Shown: positions 1 through 6,730, counted from the first letter of the stretch. The stretch: 11,471 nt of DNA from an uncultured Collinsella sp. (GCA_934630385.1 CAKTWE010000058.1:1-11471), one strand, 5' to 3'. Translations and numbers: made by a program. Notes: generated from the sequence alone by a model not told the origin.

Positions 1-24
1 TGTTGCCGTGAAGCAACCCGATGA

Positions 25-53
25 ATGATAGCAGGATTGCCTCTTCCTGCCAA
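25..53 (-). promoter_or_regulatory. Near-consensus promoter for a gene beyond the left edge
   Basis: On the minus strand a -35 box TTGGCA (48-53) and a -10 box TATCAT (25-30) are separated by exactly 17 bases. The -10 is preceded by TGC, giving an extended TGn -10 element. It lies downstream of the xerC stop and points leftwards, so it would drive a gene outside the window, with transcription starting near base 18. A small inverted repeat, GTTGC with GCAAC (2-6 and 13-17), would fall at the very 5' end of that transcript. The downstream gene cannot be seen. Confidence 0.55.
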
Positions 54-108
54 CCCGCAATCAAAACCACACACCTCAATGTGCGTCGACGCCCCTGTCC
101 GCGAAAGG

Positions 109-1029
109 CTATTCGCCACGGGGATGAGCTTGAGCAACGGCACGCTTAAGCCGATCGGGCGTAAGATGCGTGTAGATTTGAGTCGTGGACAGGCTCGCGT
201 GACCCAGCAGCTCTTGAACCGAGCGCAGATCCGCGCCACCCTCGAGCAGATCGGTCGCAAAAGTGTGACGCATCGCATGCGGGGCAATGTCGGCGGGGAT
301 GCCGGCGAGCGTCGCCAGCATATGGAATCGTCGTCTGAGCATGGCGGCACTCATGCGATTGCCGCGCGCAGAAATAAACAGAGGATGCAGACCGGCTGCG
401 GCGTCGCGGCGCTTTGCCTGGGCGAGCAACTCCGGCCTCCCCTGCTCGACATAGCGTCGAGCCGCCTCGAGCGCCCGACGATACAGAGGCACGATACGCT
501 CTTTGCTGCCTTTGCCCCAAAGGCGAACCACGCGCTCCGACCAAGCGATGGATTCCACGTTAAGAGCGGCAAGCTCCGAGATGCGGGCACCCGAGGCATA
601 GAGCAGCTCGAGCATCGCCGCATCGCGCAATCCCGCGGGCGTCGAGGTATCAGGCGTCTTGAGCAACGCCTCGACCTGCTGGGTCGTAAGGACGCCCGGC
701 AGGTCGCGCGGCAGCTTGGGCGACGCGATCGCCGAGACTGCATCGCCCTCGACAATCCCCTCGGCAGCCATCCAACGATACAGCGACCGGATGGCCGACA
801 GATGCGCCGAAAGAGTGCGAGGGGCCACCTGGCCACGCGAGAGCTCGGCCAAATATGAGCGAACGGTGCGTACGTCGGCGACACGAGCGTCGGTACCCGT
901 CCGCTCACACCAGGCAGCAAAGCGCTCCAGCCGCGAGGCGTAGGCCGTCACCGTATTGGGAGACAGCCCCTCGACACGCGCGATATAAGCGATAAACGAG
1001 TCGACGGTATCGTAAAGGTCAAAGGCTAT
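109..1029 (-). CDS. xerC: Tyrosine recombinase XerC/XerD family
   Basis: Site-specific recombinase of the lambda-integrase family. Such enzymes resolve chromosome dimers at dif in the cytoplasm, usually as a XerC/XerD pair. All six catalytic residues are present. Counted from the ATA start at 1029 they are Arg149 (in GARISEL), Lys173 (in GKGSKERIVPL), His251 and Arg254 (in HAMRHTF), His277 (in LLGHASL) and nucleophile Tyr286. This closely matches E. coli XerD (Arg148, Lys172, Tyr279). The N-terminal SAM-like core-binding domain begins around DSFIAYIARVEGLSPNTVTAY, most of which lies upstream of GTG 951, the first conventional start. The proposed start is therefore an ATA overlapping the trmFO stop (ATAG), with a G-rich Shine-Dalgarno-like run 9 bases upstream. 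The GTG at 951 would give 280 residues and lose a helix. The XerC label rather than XerD follows from position after trmFO, as in Bacillus. Family certain, start uncertain. Confidence 0.93.
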   Translation of the reverse strand: MAFDLYDTVDSFIAYIARVEGLSPNTVTAYASRLERFAAWCERTGTDARVADVRTVRSYLAELSRGQVAPRTLSAHLSAIRSLYRWMAAEGIVEGDAVSAIASPKLPRDLPGVLTTQQVEALLKTPDTSTPAGLRDAAMLELLYASGARISELAALNVESIAWSERVVRLWGKGSKERIVPLYRRALEAARRYVEQGRPELLAQAKRRDAAAGLHPLFISARGNRMSAAMLRRRFHMLATLAGIPADIAPHAMRHTFATDLLEGGADLRSVQELLGHASLSTTQIYTHLTPDRLKRAVAQAHPRGE

Positions 1030-2363
1030 GACCGTTCGCCCCCAAACAGGTCGGAGCGCGTCGCCAGGTAAGCGTCAAGGGCTTCGATCGCGCGGTCGGC
1101 GTAGGCCTGGTAGCGATCGCGCTTGCTGCGGCGCTTGCCGTCCTCGAGCGGCGGCACCAAGCCAAAGTTGACGTGCATGGGCTGATAGCCCACCGTTGCC
1201 GGATCGGTCGCATAGCCCACGAGCGCGCCCAGGGCGCCCACGCGCGGCAGCTCAACGGGCTCCGCCCCGATTGCCTCGGCATAGGTGTTGAGCGCAGCGA
1301 GCAGGCCGGTCGCCACGGCCTCCATATAGCCTTCGGTGCCGGTGATCTGGCCGGCAAGGCGCACGCTCGTACCGGGCACGGCAAAGGTGCCATCGAGCAC
1401 ATGCGGGGCATCGACAAAGGTGTTGCGGTGCATGACGCCAAAACGGAAGAATTCGGCATTCTCCAGACCGGGCACCATGTGGAAGACGCGCTTCTGCTCG
1501 CCAAAAGTCAGGTTAGTCTGGAAGCCCACCAGGTTATAGGCGGTCTTCTCCTTGTTCTCGGCGCGCAGCTGAATCGCCGCCCAGGGGCGACGTCCGGTAC
1601 GCGGGTCGGTCAGTCCGACGGGCTTCATGGCGCCAAAGCGAATGGCATCCTTGCCGGTGCGGGCGACCTCCTCGGCAGGCTGGCAGGCCTGGAACAGGTC
1701 GCCACCCTCAAAGTCCTTGAGTACCACGCGATCGGCGGTGGTGAGCGCCTCGATAAAGGCCTCGTACTCCTCCTTATTGAGAGGAGCGTTGAGATAGTCG
1801 CCGCTCCCCTGCTCCTCGTAGCGCGACTGCGAGAATAGCACGTCCATATCGAGCGTGGAGGCATCGACGATTGGCGCGGCCGCGTCAAAGAAGGCCAGGG
1901 CATCGCCGCCGACGAGCTTCATGACCTCCTCGCTCAACGCGGGCGAGCATAGGGGGCCAGCGGCAATGACCACATGCCCCTCGGGAATCTGCGTGACCTC
2001 GCCGTGGACAATCTCGATATTGGGGCGGGAGGCAACCTCGGCCTCGACAAGTTCGGAAAACTTGACGCGGTCGACCGCCAGGGCGCCGCCGGCGGGAACG
2101 GCCGCGCGATGGGCACAATCGAGCAAGACTGAGCCCATACGCTCAAGCTCGGCCTTCAACAAGCCCGCCGCAGAGTCCGGACGGGTCGATTTAAACGAAT
2201 TGGAACAGACGAGTTCGGCCAGATGATCGGTATGGTGGGCTGGGGAGCTCACCTGGGGGCGCATCTCGCACAGCTTTACGGCAAAACCGCGGTCTGCCAG
2301 CTGGATCGCACATTCCGAACCTGCCAGACCGCCACCGATAACTGTCACCTGATCGAACTGCAT
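1026..2363 (-). CDS. trmFO: FAD/folate-dependent tRNA U54 methyltransferase TrmFO
   Basis: Makes ribothymidine at position 54 of the tRNA T-loop, using methylenetetrahydrofolate as carbon donor and FADH2 as reductant; this is the folate route of Gram-positive and some other bacteria rather than the SAM enzyme TrmA. The 445-residue protein has the usual family length. The N-terminal dinucleotide-binding loop GGGLAGSE is at residues 10-17, followed by the family signature CEMRP. The two conserved cysteines are Cys53 (in ELVCSNSFKS) and Cys227 (in QACQPAEEVARTG), equivalent to Cys53 and Cys226 of the Bacillus enzyme. The C-terminal flavin-site segment GQITGTEGYMEA is at 338-349. The ATG start follows AAGGTG at a 7-base spacing and lies 14 bases after dprA, indicating an operon. 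The stop overlaps the proposed xerC start. Confidence 0.97.
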   Translation of the reverse strand: MQFDQVTVIGGGLAGSECAIQLADRGFAVKLCEMRPQVSSPAHHTDHLAELVCSNSFKSTRPDSAAGLLKAELERMGSVLLDCAHRAAVPAGGALAVDRVKFSELVEAEVASRPNIEIVHGEVTQIPEGHVVIAAGPLCSPALSEEVMKLVGGDALAFFDAAAPIVDASTLDMDVLFSQSRYEEQGSGDYLNAPLNKEEYEAFIEALTTADRVVLKDFEGGDLFQACQPAEEVARTGKDAIRFGAMKPVGLTDPRTGRRPWAAIQLRAENKEKTAYNLVGFQTNLTFGEQKRVFHMVPGLENAEFFRFGVMHRNTFVDAPHVLDGTFAVPGTSVRLAGQITGTEGYMEAVATGLLAALNTYAEAIGAEPVELPRVGALGALVGYATDPATVGYQPMHVNFGLVPPLEDGKRRSKRDRYQAYADRAIEALDAYLATRSDLFGGERS

Positions 2364-2377
2364 CTACAAACACCTTT

Positions 2378-3310
2378 CTAATTGACACGTTTTCCATTGT
2401 GACCGAAGGGCGTCTGGGCGTGAAGGGCAAACTTGGAGGGCGCATACCTTCCATCCATCATGCGCTCGATGAGGCCCTCGAGCTCGAGCGACCCTAGGAG
2501 CTTGAGCACGCCGACGGCATCGAGCGAAACGAGTGCCGCGATGTCGTCGACCTTGAGCGGCGAGGCGATGAGCGCATGCATCACGGCCTGCTGCGTGGGG
2601 TCCAGGTCGGCGATACCGGGCGCATCGGGACGCGAATAGCGCAGGGTGCCGTAGATTCGCGAGATGGCCATCTCAATAGACTCCTCGTCAATAATGCAGC
2701 AGGCCCCGTTGGCGATGAGGTAGTTGGTTCCGCGAGACTCGGGTGACAAAATGGAGCCCGGCACCGCAAGCAGTTCGCGTCCCAGGTCCATGGCGGCCTC
2801 CGCCGTCGAGAACGTGCCCGAGGGCATGCCGGCCTCCGACACGAAGAGCGCCTGCGAAAGCGCGGCAATCACCCGGTTACGTCGCGGAAAGGCAAACTTA
2901 CGCGGCCCCATACCCCAAGGCGAGATGGACACGACCGCGCCGCCCGTATCGATCGTGCGCGCGATGAGTCCCGCGCTCGAGCGCGGGTAGACCACGTCGG
3001 CACCCGTACCCAACACCACGACGTGCCTGCCGCCGGCGTTGACCGCGGCCCAACCCGAGGCCTGGTCGCAGCCGACCGCACCGCCCGAGACCACCGTCAC
3101 CCCCGCCTCGACCGCAACTTTCGCGGCCAGCTCTGCCACGGCAAGGCCGTACGGCGAGGCCTTGCGAGCGCCGATGATGGAGAGCGCAGGCGTCGACAGC
3201 GCGGCGGGGTCGCCACGCACATAGAGCGTCTGGGGTACATCGGAGAGCTCCAAAACGGTATCTGGATACAACGCATCACCGGGATGCAGCTCAAAAGACT
3301 CCTCGGGCAT
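2378..3310 (-). CDS. dprA: DNA processing protein DprA (Smf)
   Basis: Binds incoming single-stranded DNA during natural transformation and loads RecA; also widespread in bacteria not known to be transformable. The 310-residue protein has the Rossmann-like DprA fold from about residue 40 to 215, with SIIGARKAS (44-52), the phosphate-loop region SGGAVGCD (75-82), GTGADVVYPR (101-110), FPRRNRVIA (141-149) and PGSILSPESRGTNYLIANGA (184-203). A winged-helix domain follows at about 235-295. No N-terminal SAM domain is apparent. In the phosphate loop the usual form is SGLARGID; here the Arg is Val79 and Ile is Cys81, so a residue that contacts DNA in characterised DprA is changed. The ATG overlaps the comM stop by one base (TAATG), with AAGGG upstream. 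trmFO follows 14 bases downstream. Confidence 0.94.
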   Translation of the reverse strand: MPEESFELHPGDALYPDTVLELSDVPQTLYVRGDPAALSTPALSIIGARKASPYGLAVAELAAKVAVEAGVTVVSGGAVGCDQASGWAAVNAGGRHVVVLGTGADVVYPRSSAGLIARTIDTGGAVVSISPWGMGPRKFAFPRRNRVIAALSQALFVSEAGMPSGTFSTAEAAMDLGRELLAVPGSILSPESRGTNYLIANGACCIIDEESIEMAISRIYGTLRYSRPDAPGIADLDPTQQAVMHALIASPLKVDDIAALVSLDAVGVLKLLGSLELEGLIERMMDGRYAPSKFALHAQTPFGHNGKRVN

Positions 3311-4833
3311 TACTGGTCCCTTCTCCCCTGGTACATCGCCGCCTCGAGCACGTGATCTTGAGTTACCCGCTCACTTTCGGCGACATCGGCGATGGTGCGC
3401 GCGATACGCACCAGGCGCACGATGCCGCGCCCCGTGAGATGCGTGCGTTTCGACAGGCCAAGCACGCATTTCTCGGCGGCCTCGTCGAGCGCAAAGGCCG
3501 ACACGACGCCGTCAATGGAGCGTGACTCATCGTCCTCGGCCTCGGCATCCGCATCATCCATACGGGACTCGCGCCAGGCGCGAAAGGCGCGTCCACGCAC
3601 CACGTAGTCGCACAGCTCGGCCGAGGACATGCCCTCCGCGCCCTCGATAATCACCTGAGGATCGGGCCGGGTCACATCAATCATCATGTCGATACGGTCG
3701 GCCAACGGACCGCGCAATTTGGACCGGTAGCGCTCGACCATCGAAGCCGAGCAGCGGCAGGGCACCTCACGATCGCCCAAAAAACCGCAGGGGCAGGGAT
3801 TGCTCGCGGCAAGCAGCTGAAAGCGCGACGGGAAGGTAAAGGCGCCGTCGACGCGCACGATCCTAACATAACCGCGCTCGATAGGCTGACGAAGCGTCTG
3901 CAGCACACCGGTGGGAAACTCGGCAAGCTCGTCCAAAAAGAGCACACCGCCATGGGCAAGGCTGATCTCGCCCGGATGCACCGGGCGCCCTCCACCAATA
4001 AGGCCCGCTGTTGAAATGCTGTGGTGCGGGCTTCGAAACGGCCGATGACCCGCAAGCAGGCCATCGATGTTCTCACCCAAAACTGAATGAATGCACAGCG
4101 CCTCCTGCTGATCCTCAACAGAAAGCTCGGGCAAGATCCCCGTCATGCGGCGCGCAAGCATGGTCTTGCCCGAACCGGGCGAGCCGATCATAAGCAAGCC
4201 CAGCTCCCCTGCCGCCGCAAGCGCCATGCCGCGTTTGGCAACCTCCTGCCCCAGCACGTCGGCATAGTCGAGCTCGGGTTCAAAAGTGGCCTCTAGCACT
4301 TCAGAATCCAGATAATGCCGCGCGGCATCGCCCATACCATGGGCAAGCTGAGACAGGTGATCGATAAATCCGCAGTCCACGCCCGCGAGCGGCACATGCT
4401 GGTCGGACCTGCCGGCGATAAAGGAGAGACCCATATCGCGTGCCAGCAGCTGAAACGCCACCTCGCCCTTGACGGGCAGCACCGTACCGTCCAGGCCAAG
4501 CTCGCCGGCGATAAGGCAGCGATCGAGGTTATCGCGGGGAATCTGCCCATCGGCAGCCAGCACGGCGATGGCTATCGGCAGGTCAAAACCACTGCCGGTT
4601 TTGCGGATATCACCGGGCGCCAGGTTGACAGTAATGCCCGAGCGCGGAATCTCAAAGCCCGCCGAGCGCATGGCGCACCGAATACGCCCGCGCGACTCCA
4701 TCACCTCCATGCTGGGGATGCCGAGCATCTGGATACCCGGAACACCACCGGCAAGCGAGACCTCAACGGTGACGGGAATAGCCTCGACGCCGCGGATACA
4801 GGCCGCGTGAACGGCAAATGTCTCGTACGCCAT
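3310..4833 (-). CDS. comM: ComM/YifB family AAA+ ATPase (Mg-chelatase-like)
   Basis: Member of the YifB/ComM family. In Haemophilus and Vibrio, ComM is a hexameric helicase that promotes branch migration while transforming DNA integrates. The 507-residue protein is close to the family length. The Lon-like N-terminal domain is at about 1-170, with the NLAPGDIRKTGSGFDLPIA signature at 70-88. The AAA+ module has Walker A GSPGSGKT (217-224), Walker B GVLFLDEL (296-303) and a sensor/zinc-like segment SNPCPCG (344-350) with Cys347, Cys349, Cys359 and Cys361. GPLADRIDM contains a likely arginine finger at Arg380, and a lid domain follows. An acidic stretch at about 424-437 interrupts the usual lid sequence. 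I chose ATG 4833 because it overlaps the yraN stop by one base (TGATG) and has AGGTG five bases upstream; an in-frame TTG at 4848 is the alternative. dprA overlaps its stop. Confidence 0.95.
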   Translation of the reverse strand: MAYETFAVHAACIRGVEAIPVTVEVSLAGGVPGIQMLGIPSMEVMESRGRIRCAMRSAGFEIPRSGITVNLAPGDIRKTGSGFDLPIAIAVLAADGQIPRDNLDRCLIAGELGLDGTVLPVKGEVAFQLLARDMGLSFIAGRSDQHVPLAGVDCGFIDHLSQLAHGMGDAARHYLDSEVLEATFEPELDYADVLGQEVAKRGMALAAAGELGLLMIGSPGSGKTMLARRMTGILPELSVEDQQEALCIHSVLGENIDGLLAGHRPFRSPHHSISTAGLIGGGRPVHPGEISLAHGGVLFLDELAEFPTGVLQTLRQPIERGYVRIVRVDGAFTFPSRFQLLAASNPCPCGFLGDREVPCRCSASMVERYRSKLRGPLADRIDMMIDVTRPDPQVIIEGAEGMSSAELCDYVVRGRAFRAWRESRMDDADAEAEDDESRSIDGVVSAFALDEAAEKCVLGLSKRTHLTGRGIVRLVRIARTIADVAESERVTQDHVLEAAMYQGRRDQ

Positions 4834-5318
4834 CACGACACCTGCCAATCGAACGCGTTGTACTGGTGCTCGATCTCGGCAATATGCCCACCGCGAATGG
4901 TGACGCCCACGGCATCGAAGCGAATCGCCTTGAGCGGATAGTGCTCCATAAGGTAGCAGCTTGCGATGCGACGATACCGACGCTGTTTTTGAGCATCTAC
5001 GGCTTCCTCCGGAAAGACCCGTGTGTTGCAGCCCACGGCGACACGTCTCGTCTTGACCTCAGCCATCACCACGACGTCGTCGATCTCATCGAGCAGCACC
5101 AGGTCGGCCTCGCCCTCGGCACAACGATAGCCCTGCTCGAGCAAGGTGTAGCCACGTTCGCTAAAGTAATCGATGGTAATCAGCTCACCCAGCATGCCGA
5201 GCTCGCGGGGACTGAGCGCCTTGATAAACTCGGGCGTGATCGCCCCGCAGTCAAGCTCGCCGTCTTCCCAACGTTCCCTGAGCTGCTGCGTCTTGCTCTT
5301 TTTGCTTGCGGCACACAT
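4833..5318 (-). CDS. yraN: YraN family (UPF0102) nuclease-like protein
   Basis: Small protein with the restriction-endonuclease-like core of the YraN/UPF0102 family, whose cellular role is not established. In the 161-residue product the core runs from about residue 43 to the end. The family pattern is clear: LGELITIDYFSERGY, then EGEADLVLLDE, then VVVMAEVKTRR, which supply the acidic and E-x-K residues of a PD-(D/E)xK site, then a KQRRYRRIASCYL helix. Relative to compact family members there is an extra N-terminal segment of about 40 residues, Lys-rich then acidic, that I cannot assign. Start ATG 5318 is set by a strong AAAGGAGA Shine-Dalgarno; a longer reading back to 5450 runs through a hairpin and is rejected. 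The stop overlaps the comM start. The gene often sits next to rnhB, as here. Confidence 0.9.
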   Translation of the reverse strand: MCAASKKSKTQQLRERWEDGELDCGAITPEFIKALSPRELGMLGELITIDYFSERGYTLLEQGYRCAEGEADLVLLDEIDDVVVMAEVKTRRVAVGCNTRVFPEEAVDAQKQRRYRRIASCYLMEHYPLKAIRFDAVGVTIRGGHIAEIEHQYNAFDWQVS

Positions 5319-5322
5319 GGGG

Positions 5323-5330
5323 TCTCCTTT
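5323..5330 (-). promoter_or_regulatory. Shine-Dalgarno site that fixes the yraN start
   Basis: AAAGGAGA on the minus strand, with CCCC between it and the ATG at 5318. It is the strongest ribosome-binding site in this part of the window. It shows that translation begins here and not at the more distant in-frame start near 5450. Confidence 0.8.
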
Positions 5331-5388
5331 CCCGCACACTGCATTGCCCCGATGATGAGGGCACCTTTCATGCGGGTAAGTACCGGAA

Positions 5389-5421
5389 GCAGACCAAAAG
5401 CTGACCAAATGCCGACAAATA
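5389..5421 (-). repeat. Three tandem 11-bp direct repeats, operator-like
   Basis: On the minus strand three consecutive 11-base units read TATTTGTCGGC, ATTTGGTCAGC and TTTTGGTCTGC, consensus WWTTKGTCNGC. The period is exactly one helical turn, which is typical of sites for winged-helix response regulators that bind head-to-tail on one face of DNA. The array begins directly after the hairpin at 5421-5460 and ends 70 bases upstream of yraN. No good -10/-35 pair is visible next to it. The first unit also supplies the T-rich tail of the hairpin, so part of the similarity could come from T-rich sequence alone. Confidence 0.45.
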
Positions 5422-5460
5422 ACGGGCCGTACGCAACAATCGTGTCGCACACGGCCCGCT
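5421..5460 (-). terminator. Probable terminator after rnhB
   Basis: On the minus strand AGCGGGCCGT and ACGGCCCGTT form a ten-pair stem (one G-U) that can extend inwards by about six more pairs with wobbles. TATTTGTC follows. The stem is strong but the T tract is broken by A and G, so termination may be partial. It lies 47 bases after the rnhB stop and upstream of yraN. Confidence 0.6.
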
Positions 5461-5507
5461 ACCAGCTGGTTTATAAAACTCTAGAAGTCCCTGTCTTCAC
5501 AATTGAC

Positions 5508-6296
5508 CTAGAAAAGCCGTTCGGTCTGCAAAAAGTTTCCGCAAAAGCTCACGCGGTGCAGCGGACAAAGTCCGTGTTTGCGAATGGCCTCGATGTGCTC
5601 GGGGCTCGCGTAGCCCTTCGACTCCGCCAGATGGTACTCGGGATACTCGGCATCGTACTCGACCATCATCTCGTCACGCGTGACCTTGGCCATGATGGAT
5701 GCTGCAGCGATACAGGCGATCTTGGCGTCGCCCTTGACCACGTCGCGCTCGTTGGGAACGGCACCCAACGGGTTGCCGTCCATAAGCACACAATCCGGCT
5801 CAAGGCCCGTATCGGCAACAGCACCCGCGACGGCGGCACGAATGGCACGCGCCATGCCCATATCATCGATATCCTCCGGCGCGATATGGCAAAAACCGAT
5901 GGCAGTCGCCACCTCGGCGATTTTTACGGCTAGCAACTCGCGACGGGCAGGCGTCAGCTTTTTGGAATCGTTGATGCCCCAGACGCGCGGCTCCATAGGC
6001 AGGCACACGGCGCACACCGTCAGGGGACCGGCAACCGAACCGCGCCCGACCTCATCCACGCCTACGACAACGCCGTCGCCACCGAGCTCGTGCATCAGCT
6101 CATACATGCCATTGACGCGCTCACGCTCGGCGAGCTCCTTGGCATGACGCTTCATGGCGCGTTCACAGGCTTTGATGACCTGCTGGCGCGGGTCCTCGCG
6201 ATAATGCTCGACCAGGGCGGGAATCTCCTCAAACGTGGCACTCGCCAGCTCGCCGGCCACCTGGGACGCCGGAACCGAGCTTGTCATGTTGGCCAT
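5508..6296 (-). CDS. rnhB: Ribonuclease HII
   Basis: Cuts the RNA strand of RNA-DNA hybrids and starts removal of ribonucleotides misincorporated in DNA. In the 262-residue product the type 2 RNase H core begins with GVDEVGRGSVAGP and carries all four acidic catalytic residues: Asp81 and Glu82, Asp173 (in LMDGNPLG) and Asp190 (in VVKGDAKI, followed by AAASIMAKVTRD). These match Asp16, Glu17, Asp108 and Asp126 of E. coli. The C-terminal signature SKGYASPEHIEAIRKHG is present. About 75 residues precede the core, as in the Bacillus enzyme, which shares the DPR segment in this region. Start ATG 6296 follows AAGGAGG by seven bases; a reading back to 6362 would run through the rplS terminator. The gene has terminator-like hairpins on both sides. 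Confidence 0.96.
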   Translation of the reverse strand: MANMTSSVPASQVAGELASATFEEIPALVEHYREDPRQQVIKACERAMKRHAKELAERERVNGMYELMHELGGDGVVVGVDEVGRGSVAGPLTVCAVCLPMEPRVWGINDSKKLTPARRELLAVKIAEVATAIGFCHIAPEDIDDMGMARAIRAAVAGAVADTGLEPDCVLMDGNPLGAVPNERDVVKGDAKIACIAAASIMAKVTRDEMMVEYDAEYPEYHLAESKGYASPEHIEAIRKHGLCPLHRVSFCGNFLQTERLF

Positions 6297-6303
6297 ACCG
6301 GGG

Positions 6304-6310
6304 CCTCCTT
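6304..6310 (-). promoter_or_regulatory. Shine-Dalgarno site that fixes the rnhB start
   Basis: Perfect AAGGAGG on the minus strand, seven bases before ATG 6296. It begins only 14 bases after the T run of the rplS terminator. A transcript reaching it must therefore start upstream of, or read through, that hairpin. Confidence 0.8.
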
Positions 6311-6324
6311 GCATGCGAATCAGT

Positions 6325-6354
6325 AAAAAGAAGGGCCACCCGAAGGTGACCCTT
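6325..6354 (-). terminator. Rho-independent terminator of rplS
   Basis: On the minus strand AAGGGTCACC, loop TTCG, GGTGGCCCTT forms a ten-pair stem (one G-U) closed by a very stable UUCG tetraloop, followed by CTTTTT. This is a textbook intrinsic terminator, 34 bases after the rplS stop. It also ends only 28 bases before the rnhB start codon. Confidence 0.92.
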
Positions 6355-6388
6355 TTGTCCAAATGAGCGGACAGACGTTGCGATCGTC

Positions 6389-6730
6389 TTAGCGCTTCTC
6401 GGGAATACGAGCAGCCTTGCCCACCTTGTCGCGGAGGTAGTACAGCTTGGCGCGACGGACGCGACCATGACGGACAACCTCGAGCTTGCCGATCTTGGGG
6501 CTGTGAAGCGGGAAGGTACGCTCGACACCGACACCGAAGGAAATCTTGCGGACGGTGAAGGTCTCGCGGGAACCGGCACCAGCCATGCGGATGACGTCGC
6601 CCTGGAAGACCTGGATGCGCTCGCGGTCGCCTTCCTTAATGCGGTAGTGGACCTTGACGTTGTCACCAACGCGAACCTGCGGGATGTCCTCGCGGATCTG
6701 CTGGCGCTCGATTGCGCGGATGTAATCCAT
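6389..6730 (-). CDS. rplS: 50S ribosomal protein L19
   Basis: Large-subunit protein at the interface with the small subunit. The 113-residue product has the family length. It shows the typical start [15 protein letters not shown], the core [29 protein letters not shown], the glycine-rich [28 protein letters not shown], and the basic end [19 protein letters not shown]. Start ATG 6730 follows AAGGA by seven bases; a TTG two codons upstream is less likely. The gene has its own promoter and terminator. It is not joined to rpsP-rimM-trmD, with which it is grouped in many bacteria; upstream here is ppdK. Its leader contains two adjacent hairpins that may be autoregulatory. Confidence 0.98.
   Translation of the reverse strand: MDYIRAIERQQIREDIPQVRVGDNVKVHYRIKEGDRERIQVFQGDVIRMAGAGSRETFTVRKISFGVGVERTFPLHSPKIGKLEVVRHGRVRRAKLYYLRDKVGKAARIPEKR

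Noticed and set aside
66..82. Terminator for xerC (CACA/TGTG stem then TTTT)
   Set aside because: The stem has only four pairs and the T run is short; too weak to annotate.
4834..4848. TTG start for comM five codons upstream
   Set aside because: ATG 4833 has AGGTG at a good distance and overlaps the yraN stop as TGATG; the TTG adds no conserved sequence.
5319..5450. Longer yraN reaching back to 5450
   Set aside because: The extra residues are Cys/His/Arg-rich and unlike the family, run through the rnhB terminator hairpin and the direct repeats, and bypass a strong Shine-Dalgarno at 5323-5330.
4818..5933. 371-residue plus-strand open frame across yraN and rnhB
   Set aside because: It is antisense to two well-supported genes and has no recognisable motif.
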